A DNA stretch of 64,000 nucleotides. Source: an uncultured Planctomycetota bacterium. Its GTDB lineage: Bacteria > Planctomycetota > Phycisphaerae > UBA1845 > Fen-1342. A model generated the notes under the pieces. The model ran no database searches and had not been told where the DNA came from. It saw only the letters and a program-made list of their open reading frames with translations. How positions within the stretch are numbered: the stretch's first letter is position 1; each line of letters starts with the position of its first letter. The stretch covers positions 1-64,000 of the forward strand of contig CAADGL010000021.1 of assembly GCA_900696525.1 (NCBI GenBank), given 5' to 3'. Below, in pieces: positions 26,126-34,861 of the stretch. The position numbers were made by a program, and so were the translations under genes.

Positions 26126-27795
26126 GCCGCCCCCCCGCCGCACTCGATCCAGCCGCGCAGCAGACTGGTCAGACGCTCCTGCACGTCGAACGACCCGTCG
26201 CCGAACAGGCCGTCATCCACCGCGATCACCGCGGCGCACCGGCCGTCGCCGTTGCCCCCCGCCGGCGCCGCGGCGCCGTCCCGGCCCCGGCGCAGCACCA
26301 GCGTGCGCGTCGGCGTCCGTGACGCGTCGGCCGCGTGGTAGTGCAGCGCGTAGCGCAGGCCGGCGGCGCAGTCGAACTGCCAGCAGACCGACACGCCGTC
26401 GAGATGCCGCAGCGCCCACGCGCTGCGCTCGCGCACCTCGCGCGCCAGCCACTTCATGAAGATCGCCATGGGCTCCGGCGGCAACCCGTCGTGCGCGTCG
26501 CGCTGGTCGATGCGGCCGGTGCGGATCACCAGTCGCAGTCGCGGCGACGGCGCGGGCAGCTCGATCCCGACGTGGGCCAGGGTCGGCGGGCCGGCCCAGC
26601 GCGCCGTGCGCAGCGGCGGATAGCGGCGTTCGAGGTCGGCCAGGTCGCGCAGCACGATGGTCTCGTCATCCCAGCGGTTCCAATACTGGAGATGGTCGGG
26701 CACCGGCTGTCCCAGGTGCGCGCGCAGCAGCCGCTGCATCAGCCTGGGAGCGAAGAGCGGACCGAAGCGCCGCGCCGCAAGCCACGGCACGTCGCTGAAG
26801 ACCAGCTCTCCGGCCCCGGTCGCCGCCGCCGCCGTCAGCACGTCGCCGGTGTGTTCGACCCAGGGCGTTTCGCTGGCCAGCAGGGTGGCGAAGCCGGAGC
26901 GGTCGGCGAAGCGCCGCCACGTGGCGCTGCGCCGCAGGACGCGCGTGGCGAAGCGGCCGCGAGTGTCGATCCAGCCGAAGGGCAGCACGTCCTGGAGCGC
27001 GAATCCGCCGGTCTCGGCGTCGGAGTACTCGACGCGCGCCGACATCAGCCCGTGCTCGTCGGCGTGCGTAACCACGCGCGTCACGGCGCGGCCCGCGGCC
27101 GTGACGAGCCTGGCACCCGTCTCCAGGTCGACAATCAGCCACGACAGCGAGGCGAGCTTCTCGATATCGGCGAACGTCCAGCCCAGGCGCTGCGCCCACG
27201 CGCCGGCCAGCACGCAGGCCGAGCCCTGGATGCGCCGCGCAAGCTGCTTGAGCGACGCCGGCTCCGCCAGCGCCTCGACCGCCAGTCCCGTGCGCGACGC
27301 CAGCGTATCGGCCAGCTCCTGCGACGCAAACACGCGCTCGATCGGAAACGGCGGGCGGTGCGTGCTCCAGCGCGGCACATTCGCGAGCGGGTGACACTTC
27401 GGGTCGCGCTCCGCAGCCGCGTGAACGACAATCGACCGCGGGAGGGCGCCGGCGGCGGCGTCCGGCAGCACGAGGCGCAGGGTTGCGCACGTCTTGGGCG
27501 ACTGGAACCACGCCACCCGCGAGCCGCCCGCCTCGCCGCGCGGCGCCGGGCTCAGGCAGCGCCGCAGCAGCACGCCGGCGTGCTCGTCGAGGAACTCGAC
27601 GACAACCGGCGGCCCGTCACCCGCGACGTCATCGCCGGAGGCGCACAGCAGGTACCACTGGTCGCGCCGGCAGCGCAAAGCCGACGATCGCAGCGGCCGC
27701 CGCGCATCCCAGCGCCAGGGCGCGGTCCGCACCCCGGTGCAGACTCCCCCCCTTGGCAGACCGTTCGGCACGTTGCTGTTCACCGCTGGCGGCAT
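26113..27795 (-). CDS. Large hypothetical protein
   Basis: A 560-residue protein with no recognised domain. It is rich in beta-strand-like stretches, e.g. RLRLVIRTGRI near 440 and CWQFDCAAGLRYALHYHAAD near 490, and helical parts such as PASLKQLARRIQGSACVLAG near 185. No signal peptide or membrane span is clear. The start used is the ATG at 27795; further upstream the frame runs through a dispersed repeat and into the DinB gene, so a longer product is unlikely. It lies between convergent GT39 and same-strand DinB-like genes. Function unknown. Confidence 0.6.
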   Translation of the reverse strand: MPPAVNSNVPNGLPRGGVCTGVRTAPWRWDARRPLRSSALRCRRDQWYLLCASGDDVAGDGPPVVVEFLDEHAGVLLRRCLSPAPRGEAGGSRVAWFQSPKTCATLRLVLPDAAAGALPRSIVVHAAAERDPKCHPLANVPRWSTHRPPFPIERVFASQELADTLASRTGLAVEALAEPASLKQLARRIQGSACVLAGAWAQRLGWTFADIEKLASLSWLIVDLETGARLVTAAGRAVTRVVTHADEHGLMSARVEYSDAETGGFALQDVLPFGWIDTRGRFATRVLRRSATWRRFADRSGFATLLASETPWVEHTGDVLTAAAATGAGELVFSDVPWLAARRFGPLFAPRLMQRLLRAHLGQPVPDHLQYWNRWDDETIVLRDLADLERRYPPLRTARWAGPPTLAHVGIELPAPSPRLRLVIRTGRIDQRDAHDGLPPEPMAIFMKWLAREVRERSAWALRHLDGVSVCWQFDCAAGLRYALHYHAADASRTPTRTLVLRRGRDGAAAPAGGNGDGRCAAVIAVDDGLFGDGSFDVQERLTSLLRGWIECGGGAAQRA

Positions 27796-27833
27796 TCCTC
27801 GCACCACTTGCGTGTCAAGCGATCCCAGAACAC

Positions 27834-27895
27834 GATCCGAGCCGCGCCCGAGCCGAGCCGAGCCGAAACGCGCCCGTGAGGGAGCGGTTGCGACA
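27834..27895. repeat. Dispersed repeat (second copy of 13468-13502)
   Basis: GATCCGAGCCGCGCCCG, then several GAGCC triplet-like repeats, then GGAGCGGTTGCGAC, lies just upstream of the 560-residue hypothetical gene. The copy at 13468 has the same ends without the internal expansion. Confidence 0.7.
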
Positions 27896-27914
27896 AAGAA
27901 CCTGCGACGTCCCC

Positions 27915-28439
27915 TTACGCCGGCGGCAGGCCCATCGCGCGGCGCCAGGCGCTCAACTGCCCCAGGTGGTTCTGGACATGCCCGACGAGGTAGAACGCCA
28001 GCATCGCCCCGATCGTCGGAAACAACTCGCGCGAACGCCCCTCGCTCGGGTTCGGCCGCGACAGTAGTTCGTCGGCGGCGTTCGCCACGCCCTGGGCCGC
28101 CGCCCGGTAGCCGTCGAAGAAGCGGGCCTTCAGCTCCTCGAACGGCGGATACAGCGTGCCCTCGGCGTCGTCGCGGCAATCGGCGCCGGCCTTGAACAGC
28201 GCATCGTACTCCGGCGGCGCGGCCGTCGTCCCCGCCGGCAGGGCCAGGCTCGTCAGCACGCGCGGCGGATACAGCGCCAGGTGGCCGAGCACGAACGCCG
28301 CATGATTCGTCTGAACCGTAACCCCGCCGGGCCGCGGCAGGCGGGCGTAGTTCCGCTGCGTGACGCCGGCGAGCAGCCTGTCGGCGTACGTGATACCGAG
28401 CGTGGCGGGGGCGGCGAGCATGGGACCGATGGTCGGCAT
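27915..28439 (-). CDS. DinB-like four-helix protein (DUF664 type)
   Basis: A 174-residue protein with the DinB/YfiT pattern of a four-helix bundle carrying three metal-binding histidines. Candidates are the His in NHAAFVLGHLALYP near 45-52 and the one in VGHVQNHLGQLSAWRR near 153-158; the last matches the classic H...H motif of this family. Members include bacillithiol and mycothiol transferases, but the substrate here is unknown. GGTGAATCCCGA precedes the start. Confidence 0.8.
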   Translation of the reverse strand: MPTIGPMLAAPATLGITYADRLLAGVTQRNYARLPRPGGVTVQTNHAAFVLGHLALYPPRVLTSLALPAGTTAAPPEYDALFKAGADCRDDAEGTLYPPFEELKARFFDGYRAAAQGVANAADELLSRPNPSEGRSRELFPTIGAMLAFYLVGHVQNHLGQLSAWRRAMGLPPA

Positions 28440-28532
28440 TCGGGATTCACCTCCACAGCCGGGCCAGTGTAGTGGGGCGTGCCGGAGTCGGCGAGCGGGC
28501 GCGGCGGGCGGCCCGATGTCCGCGCGCGGGGC

Positions 28533-29939
28533 TCAGCCCTCGACGAGCGTGAAGCGCTGGCCGCGGAGGGGCTCCTCGACTGCTGCGAAGCCGCGGGCGC
28601 GCAGCTCGGCCGCGAGCGCGGCGCGCTGGGCGGTCTCGCCGTGGACGAGGAACACGCGCGTGGCGTTTCCGGCCAGCGGCGTGAGCATGCGCAGCAGGCC
28701 GGTGCGGTCGGCGTGGCCGCTGAAGCCGTCGATCTGGACGACCTGGGCGCGCACGTGCCGGGTCTCGTGAAAGAGGTTGATCTTCCGGGCGCCGTCGACG
28801 ATCTTGCGCCCGAGCGTGTTCTCGGCCTGAAAGCCGGGGAACACGAACAGGTTGCGCTCCTGGCCGATGTTGTTCTTGATGTGGTGCTGGATGCGCCCGC
28901 TCTCGCACATCCCGCTGGCCGAGATGATGACGCACGGCTTGCGCCGCCGGTGCAGCGCCTTGCTCTCCTCCACGTTGCGGATGTACACGCAGCAGCCGTT
29001 GCCGAGAATGTCGCCGGTTTCCTGCTGGAAGGCGCTGGCCTCCACGTCGAAGCAGTCAGGATGCATGCGGAACACCTCGCTGGCCGCGACCGCCAGCGGG
29101 CTGTCAACGAACACGGGCACGCGCGGCAGCTCGCCGGCCGCCAGCGCCCGGTGCAGGAAGTACACGATCGTCTGCGTGCGGCCCACCGAGAACGCCGGGA
29201 TGATCACCTTCCCGCCGCGCTCCAGCGCCGCCCGCACGACGTCGCGAAAGACGCGCTGCGCGTCGGCCGCCGGCCCGTGCTCACGCCCGCCGTACGTGCT
29301 CTCGCAGATGACGTAATCGGCCTGCGGGAAGGGTGCCGGGTCGCGCAGGATCGGCGTGTTGCGCCGGCCGAGGTCGCCCGAGAAATACAACCGCAGGGGC
29401 CGGCCGCCGCCCGCGTCGAACTCAAGCTCGATCCCGCAAGAACCCAGCATGTGGCCGGCTTCGAGGAAGCGCGCCCGCAGGCCGGACAGCACCTCGAACC
29501 AGTGATTCAGCGCGATCGTGCGGAACTGTCCCAGCGCCGGGACCACGTCCTCGTACGAGTACAAGGCCTCCACCGGCGGGAGCCCCTTGCGCTTGCGCTT
29601 CTTGTTGATGTAGAAGACGTCTTCCTGCTGGATGTGCGCCGAGTCCGGCAGCATGATCGCGCACAGGTCACGCGTCGCCGGGGAGCAGTACACCGGCCCT
29701 CCGAACCCGTCCTTCACCAGCTTCGGAATGCGCCCGGTGTGGTCCGTGTGCGCGTGCGATACGATCAGCGCCGCCAGTTGCCGCGGCGCCAGCGGCCACT
29801 CGCGGTTCTTCGCCTCGCTTTCGGCCCGCCGGCCCTGAAACAGCCCACAGTCCAGGGCGACCCACTGCCCGTGCCAGCGGACCAGGTGCATCGAGCCCGT
29901 CACTTCCCCCGCTGCGCCGTAAAAGAACAGCTCGATCAA
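28533..29939 (-). CDS. Beta-CASP metallo-beta-lactamase-fold RNase
   Basis: A 468-residue protein of the beta-CASP group, metal-dependent RNA nucleases related to CPSF73 and RNase J. The zinc motif HAHTDHTGRIPKL is present, with LEAGHMLGSCGIEL, LYFSGDLGRR and VICESTYGGREH as later metal-site strands. IISASGMCESGRI and FSGHADRTGLL form the beta-CASP motifs. A TTG at 29939 is preferred: AGGGAG lies 6-7 nt upstream and the protein begins with the family's LIELFFYGAAGEVTGS; the longer frame adds 45 unrelated residues. The gene is divergent from yidC. Confidence 0.9.
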   Translation of the reverse strand: MIELFFYGAAGEVTGSMHLVRWHGQWVALDCGLFQGRRAESEAKNREWPLAPRQLAALIVSHAHTDHTGRIPKLVKDGFGGPVYCSPATRDLCAIMLPDSAHIQQEDVFYINKKRKRKGLPPVEALYSYEDVVPALGQFRTIALNHWFEVLSGLRARFLEAGHMLGSCGIELEFDAGGGRPLRLYFSGDLGRRNTPILRDPAPFPQADYVICESTYGGREHGPAADAQRVFRDVVRAALERGGKVIIPAFSVGRTQTIVYFLHRALAAGELPRVPVFVDSPLAVAASEVFRMHPDCFDVEASAFQQETGDILGNGCCVYIRNVEESKALHRRRKPCVIISASGMCESGRIQHHIKNNIGQERNLFVFPGFQAENTLGRKIVDGARKINLFHETRHVRAQVVQIDGFSGHADRTGLLRMLTPLAGNATRVFLVHGETAQRAALAAELRARGFAAVEEPLRGQRFTLVEG

Positions 29940-30023
29940 GCCGGGCTCCCTGACCGCGGCGTGCCCTCGCCGGCCGCGGCCCGCGTCATGGTAGATCGTC
30001 CGTCGCCGCTCGCAAGCGTCGCG

Positions 30024-30053
30024 TTGCACGCCGCCGCCGCCCGGCCGTACAAT
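30024..30053 (+). promoter_or_regulatory. Sigma-70-type promoter of yidC
   Basis: TTGCAC (30024-30029) and TACAAT (30048-30053) are 18 bp apart, 67 nt before the yidC ATG, in the divergent gap with the beta-CASP gene. GGGAG precedes the ATG. Confidence 0.5.
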
Positions 30054-30120
30054 CTCGGGTTCGGCGCGGGTCACTCACCCGAGGTCTCCGCGCGCCGGCT
30101 GAAGAACGCCTGGGAGTGGC

Positions 30121-32346
30121 ATGGAGACGCGGCAGCTCATCCTCGGACTGGCCCTGGCCATTCTGGTATTCCTGGCTTATCAACGGCTCTACTCCTGGCT
30201 GGCGCCCAAGCCCCCGGCGCCGAACCCGGCCGAGCTGCTCACGCCGCCCGGGGACAACGGCGCCGCCGCCGCGTCGCGCTCGCCCGGCGAAGACCGCCCG
30301 GCCGTCTCGGCGGTGCTCGAAACGGGCGACACGCTGGACGAGATCGTGCTCGGCGGCGACTCGCATCGGCTGCGGGTGACGCTGACTCCGCTGGGTGGCG
30401 CGATCGCGTCGATCCAGCTCGTGGAGCGCGATTCGGGCGGCCGCTACGTCTATCGGGCCGCCGCCGACAGCCAGGAGCCGGCGCAGGTGCTTCGACCCGT
30501 CTTGGACGGGTCCGGCGCGGTGCATGCGTCGTTCGCCACGCACCGGGTCTGGGTGCCGGAGCTTGGCCGCCCGGAAGGCTGGCGGATGGACGATCTGGTG
30601 TGGCGCGTCGCGGAGTCGGGGCCGCAGCACGTCGTCTTCTCGACCACCCTGGCCGGAGCGGATGGCGCCGCGCCGCTGCTGCGCATCACCAAGCGTTTCG
30701 AGCTGCTGCCCGACAAGCCGCTGCTGCACTTCACGCTCGAGGCGACCAACCTGGCCGGCCGCTCGCTGTCCGTGCAGTTCGCCCAGGACGGGCCGATCGG
30801 CATCCACCGCGAGCACGCGCAGTATGACATGCGCTATCTCATGACCGCCGCCCGTCACAAGGACCAGATCGAGCTTTCCACCGCCGAGAAGCGCGATTCG
30901 CTGCTCAAGGCCGCCCGCAGCGGCAAGCCCGTCACGCTCTTCACCATCGGAACCGACAAGACGTTTCTCTGGGCGGCCCTCGGCAACAAGTTCTTCGGCG
31001 TGTTCACGCGGCCGCTTCCGCCCGAAAACGGACGCCCGGCCGTGATCCAGACGGCGCTCGGCACCGTCGCCGCGCCGAACGTCGATACGAACCATTCCGA
31101 CTGGACGACGAACGGCGACCTGCTGGCGCGCCTGGTGACGACGCGCGACACCCTGGCCGAGAGCGGCGGCAGCGCGCGCTACGCCTTCGAGATCTACGCC
31201 GGCCCGAAGGACTCCGACGTCCTGAAGCGCGTGAACGCCGCCTACGTCGACCAGGACCAGCTCGGCTACAGCCTCTTCCACGGCGCCGACCTGCGCTGCT
31301 TCTGCGTGCCGCTGTGGCTGACGCAGCTCATGACCTGGCTGCTCCAGAGCATCCAGGCGCTGGTGTTCAACGGCGGCGCGGCGATCATCGTGCTGGTGAT
31401 CATCGTGCGCACGCTGCTGCACCCGCTCGCGGTCTTCCAGCAGAAGTCGATGTACAAGATGCAGGAAGGCATGCTCAAGCTTCAGCCGAAGCTCGAGGCG
31501 ATCAAGGAGAAGTACCCCGACGACAAGGTCAAGCAGAACCAGGAGACGATGCGCCTCTACTCCGAGGAGGGCGTCAACCCCATGGCCGGCCTGGTCGGCA
31601 TGCTGCCGCTGTTCATCCAGATGCCGATTCTCGGCGCCCTGTGGACCGCCCTGAACACCGACATCCACCTGCGGCATGCCCCGCTCGACGGCTGGTGGAT
31701 CCGCGACCTTTCGGCCCCCGACGCCCTCCTCCCCTTCAACCCGCCGATCGACCTGCCGGTCCTCTCCTGGCTGCCCTTCATCGGCTACGCGTTCAGCGGC
31801 GTCACCGCGCTGAACCTGCTGCCGCTGCTGATGGGCGTCAGCATGTGGCTCCAGCAGAAGTACATGCCCAAGCCGGCGATGCAGGCCCGGCTCGAAGCCG
31901 CCCGCAAGCAGCAGCAGCAGGAAGGCGCCGCGCCCAGGCGTTCCGGCGGGGGCATGACGCCCGAGGAGCAGCTCCGCCAGCAGCAGATGATGGCGTACAT
32001 GATGTCGGTCATGTTCCCGCTGATGTTCTACTACATGCCCGCCGGCCTCAATCTCTACTGGATGGCCACGAACGTCTTCGGTATCTGCGAGTCGCTCATC
32101 ATCCGCCGCCAGCTCGAGCGCGATCGCGAGCGCCGCGAGCGCGAGGGCGTCAAGCTCGCGAAGAAGCCCCCGGGGATGATCAGCAGGTTCTTCAAGCGCC
32201 TCGCCGAACAGGCTGAGGAGCTGCAAAAGCAGGCCGACAAGCTCTCCAGCCAGGAGCCGCGCGCCGACGGCAAGCGCCGCCAATCCGAGCCCCAGGCGCC
32301 CACGCGCGGCCGCCTCTCCGATGACCGAAAGCGAAAGCCCAGGTGA
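30121..32346 (+). CDS. yidC: Membrane protein insertase YidC
   Basis: A 741-residue inner-membrane insertase of the Gram-negative type. An N-terminal anchor (ILGLALAILVFLAYQRLY) precedes a large periplasmic domain (about 50-390), then the conserved five-span core: FNGGAAIIVLVIIVRTLLHP, MQEGMLKLQPKLEAIKEKYP, NPMAGLVGMLPLFIQMP, and the hydrophobic pair near 560-660. Pro and Arg residues in the first core span match the hydrophilic groove. The C-terminus is basic and rich in Gln and Lys, consistent with ribosome binding. The gene overlaps the following inositol monophosphatase-like gene by 26 nt, so they are likely cotranscribed. Confidence 0.95.
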   Translation: METRQLILGLALAILVFLAYQRLYSWLAPKPPAPNPAELLTPPGDNGAAAASRSPGEDRPAVSAVLETGDTLDEIVLGGDSHRLRVTLTPLGGAIASIQLVERDSGGRYVYRAAADSQEPAQVLRPVLDGSGAVHASFATHRVWVPELGRPEGWRMDDLVWRVAESGPQHVVFSTTLAGADGAAPLLRITKRFELLPDKPLLHFTLEATNLAGRSLSVQFAQDGPIGIHREHAQYDMRYLMTAARHKDQIELSTAEKRDSLLKAARSGKPVTLFTIGTDKTFLWAALGNKFFGVFTRPLPPENGRPAVIQTALGTVAAPNVDTNHSDWTTNGDLLARLVTTRDTLAESGGSARYAFEIYAGPKDSDVLKRVNAAYVDQDQLGYSLFHGADLRCFCVPLWLTQLMTWLLQSIQALVFNGGAAIIVLVIIVRTLLHPLAVFQQKSMYKMQEGMLKLQPKLEAIKEKYPDDKVKQNQETMRLYSEEGVNPMAGLVGMLPLFIQMPILGALWTALNTDIHLRHAPLDGWWIRDLSAPDALLPFNPPIDLPVLSWLPFIGYAFSGVTALNLLPLLMGVSMWLQQKYMPKPAMQARLEAARKQQQQEGAAPRRSGGGMTPEEQLRQQQMMAYMMSVMFPLMFYYMPAGLNLYWMATNVFGICESLIIRRQLERDRERREREGVKLAKKPPGMISRFFKRLAEQAEELQKQADKLSSQEPRADGKRRQSEPQAPTRGRLSDDRKRKPR

Positions 32347-33172
32347 CGCCCGCTTGGCCCACCACCCCACACCCGCCGCGTCCGATCTCCGCCGCCTCGC
32401 CGAGCAGGCCGCGCGCTTCGGCGGCGAGGTCGCGCTCGCGGCGTTCGGCCGCGAGCACGCCGTCAGACTCAAGCACGACCACAGCGAAGTGACCGATATC
32501 GACGTGGCCGCCGAGCGCGCCGTCGTCGGGCTGCTGCGCGCCGCGCGCCCCGGCGACGGTTTCATCACCGAGGAGCACCCGCCCGCTCCTTCCAGCAGCG
32601 GCGTCTGGTGGATCGTCGATCCGATCGACGGCACGCGCAACTTCATCCGCGGCATCCCCTGCTTCGGATGCAGCGTCGCCGCCATGGTCGACGGCTGGCC
32701 CGTCGCCGGCGCCATCTACGACCCGGTCGCGCCCGCGATGTACTCCGTCGACCGCGAGTCCGGCGCCTGGCTCGATGACGCGCCCCTGCGGCTCGCCGCG
32801 GCGCCTGAGCCTGCCGCCGCAGGCGCGAAGCCGAAGCTGCTTGTGGCCATCCCGAGCGCGCGCCACGCCCGCACGCACGCGATCGTCCTGCGCTGGATCG
32901 ACGAGCTCGTCATTCGCAACTTCGGCGCGGCGACGACGCACCTGGCCATGGTCGCCGCCGGACGGCTCGACGCCGCCCTGCTGACCAATTCGCGCCTCTG
33001 GGACATCGCCGCGGGCTGGGCGATCGTGAAGGGCGCCGGCGGCGAGATGACCACGCCGGAGGGCGCCGCGCACTTTCCGATCGACACGGCGGCCTATCGC
33101 GACGCCGAGATGCCCGCCCTGGCCGCCAGCCGCGCGGCCCACGCCCAGCTCGTGCCTTCCCGGCGCGGCTGA
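32321..33172 (+). CDS. Inositol monophosphatase-family phosphatase
   Basis: A 283-residue Mg-dependent phosphatase of the IMPase/HisN family. Motif 1 is EEHPPA (Glu-Glu), motif 2 WWIVDPIDGTRNF (Asp residues), and motif 3 WDIAAGWAIVKGAGGEM. Such enzymes remove phosphate from inositol monophosphate, histidinol phosphate or 3'-phosphoadenosine 5'-phosphate; which one cannot be told here. The 26-nt overlap with yidC suggests a shared transcript without an obvious shared role. Confidence 0.9.
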   Translation: MTESESPGDARLAHHPTPAASDLRRLAEQAARFGGEVALAAFGREHAVRLKHDHSEVTDIDVAAERAVVGLLRAARPGDGFITEEHPPAPSSSGVWWIVDPIDGTRNFIRGIPCFGCSVAAMVDGWPVAGAIYDPVAPAMYSVDRESGAWLDDAPLRLAAAPEPAAAGAKPKLLVAIPSARHARTHAIVLRWIDELVIRNFGAATTHLAMVAAGRLDAALLTNSRLWDIAAGWAIVKGAGGEMTTPEGAAHFPIDTAAYRDAEMPALAASRAAHAQLVPSRRG

Positions 33173-33275
33173 CGCCGATCAGAAACAGGCCGCGGCTTCG
33201 CCGGCGCACTTCGGGCCGGAGTGCGGATGAATGGCCCGCTTGGTGGCCGCCGGGCGTCGTGGTAGTCTTGCGACC

Positions 33276-33983
33276 ATGGCGGAGGGGAAGCTTCTGGCCG
33301 GCACGTCCGGGTACTCGTACAACGAGTGGAAGCCCGCGTTCTACCCCGTCGATCTCCCCGCGGCGCAGTTCCTGTCGTATTACGCCGGGCGGCTCTTGAC
33401 GGTCGAGATCAACAACACGTTCTACCGCTTTCCGGGCGAGAGGCAGCTCGACGATTGGAGCGCCCAGACGCCCGCCGGCTTCGTCTTCGCCGTCAAGGCC
33501 GTGCAGAAGATCACGCACACGGCGCGCCTCCGGGACGTGGGCGACCTGACGCGCGACTTCGTCGAGCGCTGCCGGCGGCTCGAAGACAAGCTCGGGCCGA
33601 TCCTCTTCCAGCTTCCGCCGAACTTCAAACGCGATGACGCGCGGCTCGACGCCTTTTTGAACGGGCTGCCGGCGGGACCGCGCTACGCGCTGGAATTCCG
33701 CCACGAGAGCTGGTTCGACGAAGTCGTGCTGGCGCGGCTGCGCAGCGCGGGCGTGGCGCTGTGCATCTCGGAGGGCGAGCACCTCGACAGCCCGCGCGTT
33801 GTGACCGCCGACTTCTGCTACCTGCGGCTGCGAAAGCCCGAGTATGGCGAGGGCGAGCTGCGCGCCTGGCGCGCCTGGATCCTCCCGCGGCTTCACGAAG
33901 GCCGCGACGTCTACACCTACCTCAAGCACGACGAGCACGGCGAATCGCCTGAGCACGCCCTGCGGCTGCTGGCCGGGTCCTGA
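33276..33983 (+). CDS. DUF72 family protein
   Basis: A 235-residue protein of the DUF72 (YecE) family, predicted to adopt a TIM-barrel fold. It starts with LLAGTSGYSYNEWKPAFYP and includes LTVEINNTFYRFPGERQL, GFVFAVKAVQKITHTARL, LFQLPPNFKRD and ALEFRHESWF, all standard family blocks. The reaction is unknown, though links with sulfur or DNA repair have been suggested for relatives. The ATG at 33276 is used because the family sequence starts there; 45 nt upstream another start gives an unrelated extension. Confidence 0.88.
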   Translation: MAEGKLLAGTSGYSYNEWKPAFYPVDLPAAQFLSYYAGRLLTVEINNTFYRFPGERQLDDWSAQTPAGFVFAVKAVQKITHTARLRDVGDLTRDFVERCRRLEDKLGPILFQLPPNFKRDDARLDAFLNGLPAGPRYALEFRHESWFDEVVLARLRSAGVALCISEGEHLDSPRVVTADFCYLRLRKPEYGEGELRAWRAWILPRLHEGRDVYTYLKHDEHGESPEHALRLLAGS

Positions 33984-34105
33984 AACGCTTCGCTTCCGCA
34001 CCCCGCCGGACGGTTCTTCAAACCCGCCGCCGCGCGTACTGGCCGAATGCCCGGCGGCGGCCGATGAACGTACCGGGTGACGATCCCACCGCAGAGGAGA
34101 GGCAG

Positions 34106-34822
34106 ATGTTGCGCGTCACGACGATCGTTGCGCTGTTGGCCGGACTCCATGTTCCGGCGGCCCGGGCGGGCGAGATCTTCATGTTCTCGCACGAGTCCGG
34201 CTTGGCCGCCGTCGCGGAGTTCTCACTCCTGAACCAGACGACCCTCGAGGTGCGGCTCCAGAACACGTCGACCGGAGCGCCCGTGACGTTCGCCGCGGCC
34301 GATCAGTTGCTCACCGGCGTGTCGTGGGATTTCGGGCAGCCGGGGAACACGTCCGGCGACCCGCGGATCAGCGGAGGAGCGGTGCGGATCGGGACGACGA
34401 GCCACGCGCTGGATTTCGACGCGGGCGCGTTCGGGCCGGGGGCGGACGTGAGCGGCGAGTTCGGCTATGGCAACGCGGGCGGCAGCGGGATGCTGACCAA
34501 CTTCATCTCCGCGACGGGGGCGCGCGCGACGCGTTTCTCGGGAGCGAATCTCGACGGCCCGCTGGCGTTGAACGGCCCGCAGGGCGGGCTTGCGGCGCTG
34601 CCGGCTGTGTTGCCGCTGGGCGGGCTCGGCGCGATCCAGAACGAAGTCGTCGCGACGCTGACGTTGACCAAGCCGGTCACGAGCCTGTCGTTCCTGCAAG
34701 CCAACTCGGTGCGGGTCGAGTTCGGATCGGACGCGAAGTTTATCACCGTGCCCGAGCCGGTCGTGCTGGCGGCGCTGCTGGCGCCGTCGCTGATCTGGCT
34801 GCGCCGCTGGGCGATTCGCTGA
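34106..34822 (+). CDS. PEP-CTERM sorting-domain protein
   Basis: A 238-residue exported protein with signal peptide (TTIVALLAGLHVPAARAG), a beta-rich body containing TLEVRLQNTSTG and SWDFGQPGNTSG, and a C-terminal VPEP, hydrophobic span (VVLAALLAPSLIWL) and basic end (RRWAIR). The tail has fewer Arg than the other PEP-CTERM gene (12039-12725) but the order is the same. The body's Gly/Asn/Ser content resembles small adhesive ectodomains. GAGGAGAGG lies just before the ATG at 34106, which sets the start. Its product would need an exosortase, not encoded here. Confidence 0.8.
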   Translation: MLRVTTIVALLAGLHVPAARAGEIFMFSHESGLAAVAEFSLLNQTTLEVRLQNTSTGAPVTFAAADQLLTGVSWDFGQPGNTSGDPRISGGAVRIGTTSHALDFDAGAFGPGADVSGEFGYGNAGGSGMLTNFISATGARATRFSGANLDGPLALNGPQGGLAALPAVLPLGGLGAIQNEVVATLTLTKPVTSLSFLQANSVRVEFGSDAKFITVPEPVVLAALLAPSLIWLRRWAIR

Positions 34823-34837
34823 AGACGCCGCGCCTGC

Positions 34838-34860
34838 TCCCGGCGGCCTGACGGCCGGGA
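34838..34860. terminator. Hairpin between convergent genes
   Basis: TCCCGGC and GCCGGGA form a perfect 7-bp stem around a 9-nt loop, filling the gap between the stop of the PEP-CTERM gene (34822) and that of the convergent ferredoxin gene (34862). There is no T-run. Confidence 0.4.
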
Positions 34861-34861
34861 C

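Noticed and set aside
27796..28179. N-terminal extension of the 560-residue hypothetical gene
   Set aside because: It runs through a dispersed repeat and into the DinB gene in a different frame.
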